The notes: generated by a model from the letters alone, not told the origin. DNA of 5,822 nucleotides from Bacteroidota bacterium (GCA_023423015.1 JAFAGE010000449.1:1-5822); one strand, 5' to 3'. Positions 1 through 5,822 are shown, counted from the first letter of the stretch. Made by a program: numbers and translations.

Positions 1-1
1 G

Positions 2-1420
2 TTTATAAGCGGTAATATTACCGCTGTACTGGGTTACAGCGAGGGAGAAATTGCGCAGATGGGTGATGCATTTCTCTTACAACTTACGCACCCGGATGAT
101 GTGGGCCCGCTGCTTGAACACCTGCAACAGGTGATAGCCGACAACCAGAATAAAACCCGTCAGTTCGAATTCCGGTTCCGGCACAAAGATGGGAGTTACC
201 GTTGGCTCAGGACCTATGAAGTAATCTTCAAACGCGACGCGGAAGGAAAGCCGCTCGAAATTCTCGGTAAAACTTTCGAAATCACCCAGGAAAAAGAAAC
301 AGCGCTCGCATTACAAACGCGCGAACAGCAGTTGCTCGAGGCGCAAAGCATCGCACACCTTGGAAGTTATGAATGGAATATCCGCGACAACTGGTCGTCG
401 AACACGGAGGAAGTTCATCGCATATTCGGAATGTCGAAGAACGAACATTATGAGGAGTTTCTCTCCCACGTACATCCCGAAGACCTTCAAAAGGTGAGGG
501 AGTGCATTGCTCATTCATTTGAGACGGGAAAATATGAGTGTGAGTACCGCTTCGTAAGAAATGGAATGGAAAAAGTAATCTGGTCTGTAGGCCGGGTAGA
601 ATTCAGGGGCAACCTGCCATACCGCATGGTGGGAACTGTGCAGGATGTTACAGAGTTTAAGAAGATGGAACGTGAGCTGTTGCAGAAAAGTGAACAGCTT
701 GCGCAAACAAACGAAAGCCTGCGGCAGTTTGCATATGTGGCGAGTCACGATATGAAGGAACCGCTGCGAAAAATTATGATGTTTGCCGACCTGGTATTAA
801 GTACGGAAAAAACAAAGTTGTCTGACCGTTCTGTTACGCAATTGCAGAAGATGCAGTCGTCGGGAAAAAATCTCTTCCGGATGATTGAGGACATTCTTTC
901 ATTCTCGCTGCTTGAGGCCAAAGAAAACCGGCAACGCGTATCCCTGGGTTCGCTTATTCAGGAAGTGGAAGAGTTACTTGATGAATCGATCCGTGAGAAG
1001 CAGGCAAATCTAAAATACAATGATCTCCCTGAGGTTTGGGTTATCCCATCACAATTCCGGCAACTGTTCCAGAATCTGATTGCCAATTCGCTGAAGTTTG
1101 CAAAGAAAGACGTGCCGCCTGAAATCACCATTAAAGCAAAGATTACTGACACTCCGACGCTTGCTGCACCTGTGCAGGCAGAAGATTATCTGGAACTCTG
1201 CGTGGGCGATAATGGAACGGGATTCCCGGAAGAGATGTCGGAAAAGGTTTTTGAATTGTTCAGTCGCTATCATCCAAAATCGCAGTATGAGGGAACCGGC
1301 CTTGGGCTGTCCATCAGCCGGCGGATCGTGTCCAATCACAATGGCGCAATCAAAGCATTTTCACAACCCAACCGCGGTGCAACATTTAAAATTGTCATAC
1401 CCCAGGAGAGGGAAAATTGA
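2..1420 (+). CDS. PAS-PAS sensor histidine kinase, 5' end missing
   Basis: This is the C-terminal 472 residues of a sensor histidine kinase. The frame is open from base 2 and the first codons (FISGNITAVLGYSEGEI) are already PAS-domain sequence, so the ATG at 59 is internal, not the start. Counting from that Met: the first PAS/PAC ends near residue 80 (HPDD at 11-14, then FRFRHKDGSYRWL); a second PAS_3-type fold spans about 95-200 (HPED at 139-142, ending in GTVQDVTEFKKME); a short helical linker follows. The HisKA H-box has the phospho-acceptor His230 in FAYVASHDMKEPLRK. The HATPase domain has an N-box (QNLIANSLKFAKK, Asn343), a G1 box (DNGTGF, 384-389), an F-box (FELFSRYH) and a G2 box (GTGLGLS, 412-418), so catalysis looks intact. 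No membrane segment is seen in the visible part. The ASHDxxEPLR H-box is the type common in phytochrome-like and soluble PAS kinases. It has no receiver domain of its own; the regulator at 2532-2957 is a possible partner. The signal sensed is unknown. Confidence 0.95.
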   Translation, partial: FISGNITAVLGYSEGEIAQMGDAFLLQLTHPDDVGPLLEHLQQVIADNQNKTRQFEFRFRHKDGSYRWLRTYEVIFKRDAEGKPLEILGKTFEITQEKETALALQTREQQLLEAQSIAHLGSYEWNIRDNWSSNTEEVHRIFGMSKNEHYEEFLSHVHPEDLQKVRECIAHSFETGKYECEYRFVRNGMEKVIWSVGRVEFRGNLPYRMVGTVQDVTEFKKMERELLQKSEQLAQTNESLRQFAYVASHDMKEPLRKIMMFADLVLSTEKTKLSDRSVTQLQKMQSSGKNLFRMIEDILSFSLLEAKENRQRVSLGSLIQEVEELLDESIREKQANLKYNDLPEVWVIPSQFRQLFQNLIANSLKFAKKDVPPEITIKAKITDTPTLAAPVQAEDYLELCVGDNGTGFPEEMSEKVFELFSRYHPKSQYEGTGLGLSISRRIVSNHNGAIKAFSQPNRGATFKIVIPQEREN

Positions 1421-1497
1421 TGAAGATTTTCGATGAGCAACTGCAAAGGGCAGAAGGCAAAAGGTATCCTTATTACATTTTACATGTGTTACTATGA
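1420..1497 (+). other. Possible 25-codon ORF bridging kinase and hydrolase genes
   Basis: An ATG at 1420 shares one base with the kinase stop (TGATG). It opens a 25-codon frame, MKIFDEQLQRAEGKRYPYYI followed by LHVLL, whose TGA at 1495-1497 overlaps the ATG of the next gene (ATGA). A purine-rich AGGAGAGGG at 1404-1412 lies a suitable distance upstream. The arrangement would fit translational coupling between the two flanking genes. Against it, the frame is short, resembles no known peptide, and part of it (about 1442-1469) has the same 7-base periodicity as the repeats elsewhere in the window. Low confidence that it is a functional gene. Confidence 0.2.
1442..1469 (+). repeat. Degenerate GGCA heptamer run
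   Basis: Four consecutive 7-base units can be read here: TGCAAAG, GGCAGAA, GGCAAAA, GGTATCC. They follow the same GGCANRN pattern as the clearer array at 2399-2433, which is on the other side of the hydrolase gene. With only two good copies, this could be chance in a purine-rich stretch. Confidence 0.3.
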
Positions 1498-2396
1498 AGT
1501 TTAATATTCTGTTTCTCCTTTTGCTTCCTGGTATGTGCTTTTCTCAAAACATTGATGAACGTCTAACGAAACGGCTTCAATCATTGATTGCCACACATCA
1601 TGGAACGGTAGGCATATACGTGAAGAACCTGAACAACAACCGGATTGTTGCTATCAATGCTGATTCGTTATTCCCGACCGCAAGTATGATCAAAGTGCCG
1701 ATTCTCGTCGGAATAATGGACAAGATCAACAGGAATGAATTGCAATATCACCAGGAACTCATATACCATGATTCTTTATTGTACCCAGGCGTTGATATTC
1801 TTGGAAGTTTTAAGGTGGGAGAGAAGATTGAATTAAGCAAGCTGATGATGCTAATGGCAACTATGAGCGACAACACTGCAAGTATCTGGCTCCAATTGCT
1901 CGCAGGTACCGGAACAAGGATCAATACAATCATGGATAGTCTAGGCTTCAGATACACTCGCGTTAATTCCCGAACACCCGGGAGGGAAGCACACCGTGAA
2001 CGTTTTGGCTGGGGACAATGTACGCCGCGGGAAATGTCTACTCTCTTTGAGAAAATATATAAACGGGAAATCATATCACCTTCAATCAGCGACAGAATGT
2101 TGCGAACGCTGAATCGCAATTATTGGGATGATGCCGGTGTTTCGCAGATACCACCAGCGGCAACTGTGTTCAGCAAGAACGGTGCACTGAACGCATACCG
2201 TAGCGAAACCTTATTGGTAAGGGGATACAAAAGTGAGTATGTATATACCATAATCACGAACAACAATCGGGACACGTCGTGGAATCCACAGAACGAAGCC
2301 TGGGAATTAATGCGCGCGGTATCTTCTTTGTTGTGGAACTATTTTGAACCCGGCCATCAATGGAAAAGTCCTGCAGAAGCGGCAAAGTTTTATTAA
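1494..2396 (+). CDS. Secreted class A beta-lactamase-like serine hydrolase
   Basis: A 300-residue protein of the class A beta-lactamase fold (beta-lactamase2 / COG2367 type), close to the usual family length. Residues 1-17 form a signal peptide (MKFNILFLLLLPGMCFS, then Gln), so the enzyme should be periplasmic; there is no good lipobox around Cys15. The active-site serine motif is S64-M-I-K67 (TASMIK), the second motif is S125-D-N127 (MSDNTAS), and the third is K228-N-G230-A. The segment TRVNSRTPGREAHR (155-168) aligns without gaps to the omega loop TRLDRWEPELNEAI of TEM. It keeps the Arg164 and Pro167 equivalents but has Thr161 in place of the deacylating Glu166 and Glu165 in place of Asn170. 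The protein can probably be acylated, but efficient beta-lactam turnover is doubtful. It may instead be a peptidase-like or penicillin-binding hydrolase, or a divergent lactamase using another base. The ATG at 1494 is chosen because the signal peptide begins directly there. Hand-counted G+C in four 60-base lines was about 43 percent, against about 49 percent in three lines of the dehydrogenase gene, which is only a weak hint of different origin. Confidence 0.88.
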   Translation: MKFNILFLLLLPGMCFSQNIDERLTKRLQSLIATHHGTVGIYVKNLNNNRIVAINADSLFPTASMIKVPILVGIMDKINRNELQYHQELIYHDSLLYPGVDILGSFKVGEKIELSKLMMLMATMSDNTASIWLQLLAGTGTRINTIMDSLGFRYTRVNSRTPGREAHRERFGWGQCTPREMSTLFEKIYKREIISPSISDRMLRTLNRNYWDDAGVSQIPPAATVFSKNGALNAYRSETLLVRGYKSEYVYTIITNNNRDTSWNPQNEAWELMRAVSSLLWNYFEPGHQWKSPAEAAKFY

Positions 2397-2398
2397 TT

Positions 2399-2433
2399 GG
2401 CAGATGGCAGATGGCAGGTGGCAGGTGGCAGGT
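2399..2433 (+). repeat. Tandem heptamer array GGCAGRT x5
   Basis: Five perfect-length 7-bp units start two bases after the hydrolase stop codon: GGCAGAT twice, then GGCAGGT three times. The A-to-G change is shared by the last three units, which suggests growth by unit duplication. It forms the left arm of an inverted arrangement with the array at 2472-2520. It resembles in style the short heptanucleotide tandem repeats known from cyanobacterial genomes (STRR sequences). Confidence 0.9.
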
Positions 2434-2471
2434 GAGAAAATTAATTAAATTAATTTAAATGCTCTTTCTCG

Positions 2472-2520
2472 TTCTGCAATCTGCACTATGCCTTATGCCT
2501 TATGCCCTATGCCTTATGCC
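2472..2520 (-). repeat. Tandem heptamer array YTATGCC x5 plus two variant units
   Basis: Seven contiguous 7-bp units on the plus strand: TTCTGCA, ATCTGCA, CTATGCC, TTATGCC, TTATGCC, CTATGCC, TTATGCC. Read on the minus strand they are GGCATAA/GGCATAG units followed by TGCAGAT and TGCAGAA, so this array is the inverted counterpart of the GGCAGRT array at 2399-2433. The variant unit TGCAGAT differs from GGCAGAT in one base, which ties the two arrays together as one family. Confidence 0.88.
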
Positions 2521-2531
2521 CCGCCCTCGCT

Positions 2532-2957
2532 TTAGCCGAAATCTTCGGGTGTTGTGTTTAGTGCCCAGTATCGCACGATGGCGTCGAGCACGTTGCGCCA
2601 TTCACTGCGTTTGCCTGGTTTTCTGAAGATGCCCTGGAACTCATCCCGCAGTTCTTCTGCATCTGGTTTCATGCCGGTCGCGGTAGAGAAGTAGAGGTAT
2701 GGTATACGTTTCTTGTTGATGAGGGGATCCTTACGAAGATGATCGCGTAGCTGAAATCCGTTCATTCCAGGCATGTGAATGTCGGAGATGATCATAAAGG
2801 GGTTGATCTCCGGACGCTGGAGAAAGCTGATCAGAGATGAAGTGTTTTTGAACAAATGAACCTCGTTGCGTAGGTTCATGTCGGCGAATATCTCAATAAA
2901 CAGGTGAAGATCGTCGTCGTCATCGTCGATCAGAACAATAGGTCCGTTTTTATCCAT
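2532..2957 (-). CDS. Single-domain response regulator (receiver only)
   Basis: A 141-residue CheY-like receiver with no output domain. Residues 7-16 (IVLIDDDDDD) give strand beta-1 and the acidic Mg-binding cluster. Asp59 in MIISDIHMPGMNG is the phospho-acceptor; the switch Ser/Thr lies in YLYFSTATG (Ser91 or Thr92); and Lys113 in FRKPG is the conserved lysine with its following proline. The length and the absence of a DNA-binding segment suggest it acts by protein-protein contact or as a phosphorelay intermediate, like the small regulators that partner PAS or phytochrome-type kinases. A purine-rich GAAGAGA stands about 7 to 13 bases before the ATG. The gene is transcribed away from the dehydrogenase operon and towards the hydrolase gene. 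The kinase at 2-1420 is the nearest candidate phosphodonor, by inference only. The run of six aspartates is longer than the two or three the fold needs. Confidence 0.93.
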   Translation of the reverse strand: MDKNGPIVLIDDDDDDLHLFIEIFADMNLRNEVHLFKNTSSLISFLQRPEINPFMIISDIHMPGMNGFQLRDHLRKDPLINKKRIPYLYFSTATGMKPDAEELRDEFQGIFRKPGKRSEWRNVLDAIVRYWALNTTPEDFG

Positions 2958-3023
2958 TCAGGTCTCTTCTTTTATGATACAATAAGCACAGCAATGCGGA
3001 TTAGGTTCATGTGTGATAAATTT

Positions 3024-3036
3024 AACAATAATTGTT
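3024..3036. promoter_or_regulatory. Perfect palindrome AACAAT-A-ATTGTT in divergent promoter region
   Basis: Two 6-bp inverted half-sites separated by one base lie between the divergently transcribed response regulator and dehydrogenase genes. The right half-site contains the TTG of a possible -33 element for the rightward operon, so a bound protein could block it. The sequence is AT-rich and short, so chance is possible. Confidence 0.3.
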
Positions 3037-3064
3037 TTCACGCGGCGAATTCTTGGTATTTTAG
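3032..3064 (+). promoter_or_regulatory. Candidate Bacteroidota-type promoter for the dehydrogenase operon
   Basis: TTG at 3032-3034 is followed after 22 bases by TATTTTAG at 3057-3064, which differs from the Bacteroidota -7 consensus TAnnTTTG at one position. This would place the transcript start about 35 bases before the ATG at 3105. The match is partial and spacing is slightly long. Confidence 0.35.
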
Positions 3065-3104
3065 ACTTTAATCAATCTTGCCATATTCATTTTAATCTGC
3101 GAAC

Positions 3105-4475
3105 ATGACTCCAAGAAGAGATTTTATTAAGAGCACCCTGATAGGAACCGCCGGCATTGCCATTGGCGGAGTGAACTTTGACGCCCGGTCGTACAGGAAC
3201 ATCATCGGGTCGAACGATCGAATAAACGTTGCAGTTATCGGCATCCGTGGCCAGGGTACTGCCCATATCAATAACTGGTGCGATATCAGTAAATCGCATA
3301 ACATCCGTGTAAAGACTCTCTGTGATGTTGACGAACAATTCTTCCCGGAGAAGGCCAAAATCGTGGTAGATAAAACCGGTGAAAAACCAGTAACGGAATG
3401 GGATATGCGTAAAGTGTTTGACGATAAGGAGATCGATGTTGTATCGTTTGCGACGCCCAACCACTGGCACGCGTTGGGAACCATCTGGGCATGCCAGGCT
3501 GGTAAACATGTGTATGTGGAAAAGCCGGCTTCCCACAATCTTTTTGAAGGCAGAAGAATGATTGAAGCGGCCGATAAATACAACGTATTCGTTCAGGTCG
3601 GCTTTCAGAACAGGTCGATCAGGAACGTGCGTGAGGCGATGGACTTCCTGCATAAAGGAGGCATCGGCGAAGTATATATGGCGCGTGGCCTCTGTATCAA
3701 ACCCCGCGATTCCTTTGGCATTGCCAAAGACGGCCAGCCGCCTGCAAGTCTTCACTACGATCAATGGCTTGGTCCCGCTCCGTCGCGTCCATACAACGAA
3801 AAGAAGGGACATTACAACTGGCACTGGTTCTGGCCTACCGGTAATGGTGATACGGGCAACCAGGGTCCGCACCAGTTCGACATTGCCCGTTGGGGATTGA
3901 ATAAAAATGAGCATCCTACCTCGGTTTATTCCAATGGAAACATTTACGGCATCGACCCGAACGAGTGTGCACAGGAAACACCGAATACGCAAACATCTAT
4001 TCTCAAATATGCGGATGGAAAAATGATCGAATTCGAAACCCGCGGCAGGTATTCCAATGGTGAATCGGGATTAAATATTATGATCGGTAATATTTTTTAC
4101 GGAACCGACGGTTACCTGGAGCTGGACGGCGAAACCTGGAAAGCTTACCGGAAAAGAGACAAAGAACCTTTTGCAGGCTCAGAGAAAAAAGAGAACCGCG
4201 AAGCTGAGCTCACTTCGCACGTCAACACTGCAGGGGCACCACACTGGCTGAATTTCGTTGACGCATTGCGCGCAAATGATAAATCAAAACTGCATTGCGA
4301 TATCAAAGAGGGTTATATGTCTTCTGCATTGCCTTTGCTTGCGAACATTTCTTACAGGTTGGGCAGGCAGTTGACTTTCGCAGGCGATAAAGAGAAGTTT
4401 GTGAACGACGCCGAAGCCGACGCGCTAACCACACGGCAGTACCGTAAGCCGTACGTGGTGCCCGACAAGGTGTAA
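3105..4475 (+). CDS. Tat-exported Gfo/Idh/MocA family oxidoreductase
   Basis: A 456-residue NAD(P)-dependent sugar dehydrogenase-family protein. The N-terminus has a twin-arginine signal (TPRRDFIK, Arg4-Arg5, then a hydrophobic stretch to about residue 22), implying export of the folded, cofactor-loaded enzyme to the periplasm, as for glucose-fructose oxidoreductase. The Rossmann fold begins at INVAVIGIRGQGTAH (40-54); the middle Gly of GxGxxG is Arg48, with a glycine next to it. ATPNHWHA (116-123) and EKPA (139-142) are family hallmarks, and EKP lysine 140 is the usual catalytic/cofactor-contact lysine. The C-terminal alpha/beta domain carries GDTGNQGPHQFDIARWGL (248-265), with His256 and Asp259 in the usual active-site helix. 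The ATG at 3105 is supported by the Tat motif directly after it; no clear ribosome binding site is visible. It is the first gene of an apparent operon, 16 bases ahead of the DUF6807 gene. Members oxidise, reduce or hydrolyse sugar rings by way of 3-keto intermediates; the actual substrate is not evident. Confidence 0.94.
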   Translation: MTPRRDFIKSTLIGTAGIAIGGVNFDARSYRNIIGSNDRINVAVIGIRGQGTAHINNWCDISKSHNIRVKTLCDVDEQFFPEKAKIVVDKTGEKPVTEWDMRKVFDDKEIDVVSFATPNHWHALGTIWACQAGKHVYVEKPASHNLFEGRRMIEAADKYNVFVQVGFQNRSIRNVREAMDFLHKGGIGEVYMARGLCIKPRDSFGIAKDGQPPASLHYDQWLGPAPSRPYNEKKGHYNWHWFWPTGNGDTGNQGPHQFDIARWGLNKNEHPTSVYSNGNIYGIDPNECAQETPNTQTSILKYADGKMIEFETRGRYSNGESGLNIMIGNIFYGTDGYLELDGETWKAYRKRDKEPFAGSEKKENREAELTSHVNTAGAPHWLNFVDALRANDKSKLHCDIKEGYMSSALPLLANISYRLGRQLTFAGDKEKFVNDAEADALTTRQYRKPYVVPDKV

Positions 4476-4491
4476 TCAAACCATCAATGTT

Positions 4492-5568
4492 ATGAATCGT
4501 ACCATGAATTTTCTCGCAATCGCTTCATTGCATTGCCTTATTGCTTTCGCTTCAGCATGCTCGGTAGGTAAACCGCCTACGGGCAATGAAAGCAGCATCA
4601 CTTTCGCGCAATCGGATTCCGGTAAACGCATTGATGTGCTGGTGCAAGGGCAATTGTTCACTTCATACCAATGGCCTGATTCGGTTTTCAAGCCGGTAAT
4701 GTATCCTATTATCAATGCCGCCGGCACAGAGATCACGAGAGGTTACCCGCTCAATCCTCGTCCGAACGAGCGCGTAGACCACCCGCATCACGTTGGCATG
4801 TGGTTGAACTACGGTAACGTAAACGGCATCGATTTCTGGGGGAACTCTACGGATATTCCCCTGGAAACACGAAGCAAGACAGGAGGAAACATCAAATTTC
4901 TCCGATACGAGAACATGCTCGAAGGAGCAGGAACCGCTTCGATTACGGTTTATAATTCCTGGCAGGATCCTAATGGTAAAGAATTGTTGCTTGAAAAAAC
5001 AACATTCGATTTCATTGCGAAAGATTCGTTGCGGATCATTGACAGGATCACGACTTTAACCGCAACCGCAGGCGAAGTGAAAATGCCCGATACGAAGGAA
5101 GGTATGTTCGCAATCAGAGTAGCAAGGCAATTGGAGTTACCCTCGCGGGAAGAAGTAACGCTGACCGATGCTGCGGGAAATGCCACCACTGTGCCACAAC
5201 TTTCCAATGATGGCGTAACCGGCAATTACCTGAGCAGCGAAGGAGTTCAGGGTGATTCCGTTTGGGGTAAAAAAGCCCGGTGGATGAATTTGTATGGAGA
5301 AATTAATGGCGAGAAAGTTTCCGTGATTATCTGCGATCATCCACAGAATCCGGGATATCCCACATACTGGCATGCACGCGGCTACGGATTGTTTTCGGTA
5401 AACCCGTTTGGAGCTAAGGATTTTACCCAGTCGCAGCAAACAATGAATTTCAGTATACCCGCAAACCAATCAGCAACTCTTCGTTATCGCCTCATAGTTA
5501 CGTCATCAAAACACCTGGGAAAAAAGGAAATAAACGCATTGGCAGATGAGTTCGGAAGAAAATATTAA
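4492..5568 (+). CDS. DUF6807 (PmoA-like) family lipoprotein
   Basis: A 358-residue protein of the DUF6807 family, often labelled PmoA family although it is not the copper methane monooxygenase subunit. The N-terminus is a signal sequence ending in FASAC, giving a probable lipidated Cys23; Ala at -3 makes the lipobox less typical. Family hallmarks are DHPHHVGMWLNYGNVNGIDFWG (96-117), rich in conserved His (97, 99, 100), and later DHPQNPGYPTYWHARGYG (282-299) leading into FSVNPFG (301-307). The clustered His and Asp residues suggest a carbohydrate or metal-binding active site, but no reaction is established to my knowledge. The ATG at 4492 is preferred over the one at 4504 because it adds a basic n-region residue. 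It is 16 bases downstream of the dehydrogenase and overlaps the next gene by 23 bases, so the three are likely co-transcribed and probably act on the same sugar. Confidence 0.9.
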   Translation: MNRTMNFLAIASLHCLIAFASACSVGKPPTGNESSITFAQSDSGKRIDVLVQGQLFTSYQWPDSVFKPVMYPIINAAGTEITRGYPLNPRPNERVDHPHHVGMWLNYGNVNGIDFWGNSTDIPLETRSKTGGNIKFLRYENMLEGAGTASITVYNSWQDPNGKELLLEKTTFDFIAKDSLRIIDRITTLTATAGEVKMPDTKEGMFAIRVARQLELPSREEVTLTDAAGNATTVPQLSNDGVTGNYLSSEGVQGDSVWGKKARWMNLYGEINGEKVSVIICDHPQNPGYPTYWHARGYGLFSVNPFGAKDFTQSQQTMNFSIPANQSATLRYRLIVTSSKHLGKKEINALADEFGRKY

Positions 5569-5822
5569 GAAAGGAAAAATTTCCATTGCACAAAGCGCAG
5601 AAGAAGCAGGATTATTGTCTGGAAAGAAAGCAGCACAACTAATCAACGAAGCCATCAACCGCAATGGCGTTGGCAATATCATGCTGGCAACCGGTGCAAG
5701 CCAGTTTCATACGCTTGCTACACTGGTGAAGGAAAATGTCGACTGGAGCCGTGTAACTATGTTTCATCTCGACGAATACATCGGCTTGCCGGAATCATCG
5801 CCTGCATCTTTCCGTAGATACC
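5546..5822 (+). CDS. NagB-like sugar-phosphate deaminase/isomerase, 3' end missing
   Basis: The first 92 codons of a protein of the glucosamine-6-phosphate deaminase / 6-phosphogluconolactonase superfamily; it runs off the window. The translation starts MSSEENIKKGKISIAQSAEE. The phosphate-binding loop reads NIMLATGASQFHTL (44-57), where typical NagB has a GG/STP loop. The active-site strand reads TMFHLDEYIGL (71-81), matching NMDEYVGL of E. coli NagB, so Asp76 corresponds to its catalytic Asp72; PESSPASFRRY follows as in the family (HPESYYSF in E. coli). There is no signal peptide, so it is cytoplasmic. The ATG at 5546 overlaps the upstream gene by 23 bases in another frame, implying translational coupling; AAGGAAA about 15 bases upstream may serve as ribosome binding site. 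The residues that distinguish deaminase from lactonase are beyond the window edge, and the GASQ loop suggests a divergent subgroup, so nagB is not assigned. Confidence 0.88.
   Translation, partial: MSSEENIKKGKISIAQSAEEAGLLSGKKAAQLINEAINRNGVGNIMLATGASQFHTLATLVKENVDWSRVTMFHLDEYIGLPESSPASFRRY

Larger units (their letters stand above)
2399..2520. terminator. Facing heptamer arrays, possible bidirectional terminator
   Basis: The gap between two convergent genes (stops at 2396 and 2532) is almost entirely made of the left GGCAGRT array, a 38-base AT-rich centre with a perfect 10-bp palindrome AAATTAATTT at 2447-2456, and the right array whose reverse strand reads GGCATAR. GGCA blocks on the left face TGCC blocks on the right at the same 7-base period. 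A transcript from either side could therefore fold into a long hairpin of 4-bp GC-rich stems separated by 3-base internal loops. Position between convergent genes suits a shared terminator, but there is no clean stem followed by a U-run, so this role is inferred. Confidence 0.35.

Noticed and set aside
59..61. ATG as start of the histidine kinase
   Set aside because: The frame is open upstream to the window edge and those codons encode typical PAS sequence, so the ATG is internal.
1098..1436. 112-codon plus-strand frame running past the kinase stop
   Set aside because: It is an out-of-frame reading of the HATPase domain, whose motifs are intact in the main frame; the composition is Arg/Cys/Ser-rich as expected for a shadow frame.
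1748..2119. 123-codon minus-strand frame inside the hydrolase gene
   Set aside because: It overlaps the SDN and omega-loop coding region of a clear gene and shows no domain or signal of its own.
2399..2520. CRISPR array
   Set aside because: Repeats are 7 bp, directly tandem and without unique spacers, and no cas genes are present.
2910..2927. Run of six Asp codons in the response regulator as a slippage-prone triplet tract
   Set aside because: GAC and GAT codons are mixed, and an acidic cluster is expected at this place in a receiver domain, so it is only a mild extension of a normal motif.
3087..3992. 301-codon open frame on the minus strand
   Set aside because: It lies opposite the well-supported dehydrogenase gene, its translation has no recognisable motif, and its long open length is a by-product of the codon use on the other strand.
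5539..5548. TTGGCAGATG, the same 10-mer as at 2397-2406 in the heptamer array
   Set aside because: It is a single copy inside coding sequence at the NagB-like start codon with no repeated unit after it, so a chance match is most likely.

Overview
The window looks like chromosomal DNA from a Bacteroidota species, most likely from the Chitinophagaceae or a related family. Reasons: signal peptides ending just before Gln, start codons mostly without a clear Shine-Dalgarno sequence, a Tat-exported Gfo/Idh/MocA dehydrogenase paired with a DUF6807 (PmoA-like) lipoprotein, and heptanucleotide tandem repeats between genes. This assignment is inferred from gene content and style, not from a marker gene.

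Layout. (1) 2-1420, plus strand: the 3' part of a PAS-PAS-HisKA-HATPase histidine kinase whose start lies before the window. (2) 1494-2396, plus: a secreted class A beta-lactamase-like serine hydrolase that keeps SxxK, SDN and KxG but lacks the usual omega-loop glutamate. (3) 2397-2531: a convergent intergenic gap filled with two facing arrays of 7-bp repeats around an AT-rich centre. (4) 2532-2957, minus: a receiver-only response regulator. (5) 2958-3104: a divergent promoter region with a small perfect palindrome. (6) 3105-4475, 4492-5568 and 5546-5822 (runs off the end), all plus: a tight apparent operon of a Tat-exported Gfo/Idh/MocA dehydrogenase, a DUF6807 lipoprotein and a NagB-like sugar-phosphate deaminase/isomerase.

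How they may work together. The kinase and the single-domain regulator could form a signalling pair, although they are separated and in opposite orientation. The right-hand operon looks like a sugar or amino-sugar processing module. Two exported proteins (a predicted NAD(P)-dependent sugar oxidoreductase and a DUF6807 protein) would act in the cell envelope, and a cytoplasmic NagB-family enzyme would handle a phosphorylated product. The substrate cannot be read from the sequence. The points most worth a second look are the facing heptamer arrays, the altered omega loop of the beta-lactamase-like protein, and the dehydrogenase/DUF6807/NagB-like gene set.
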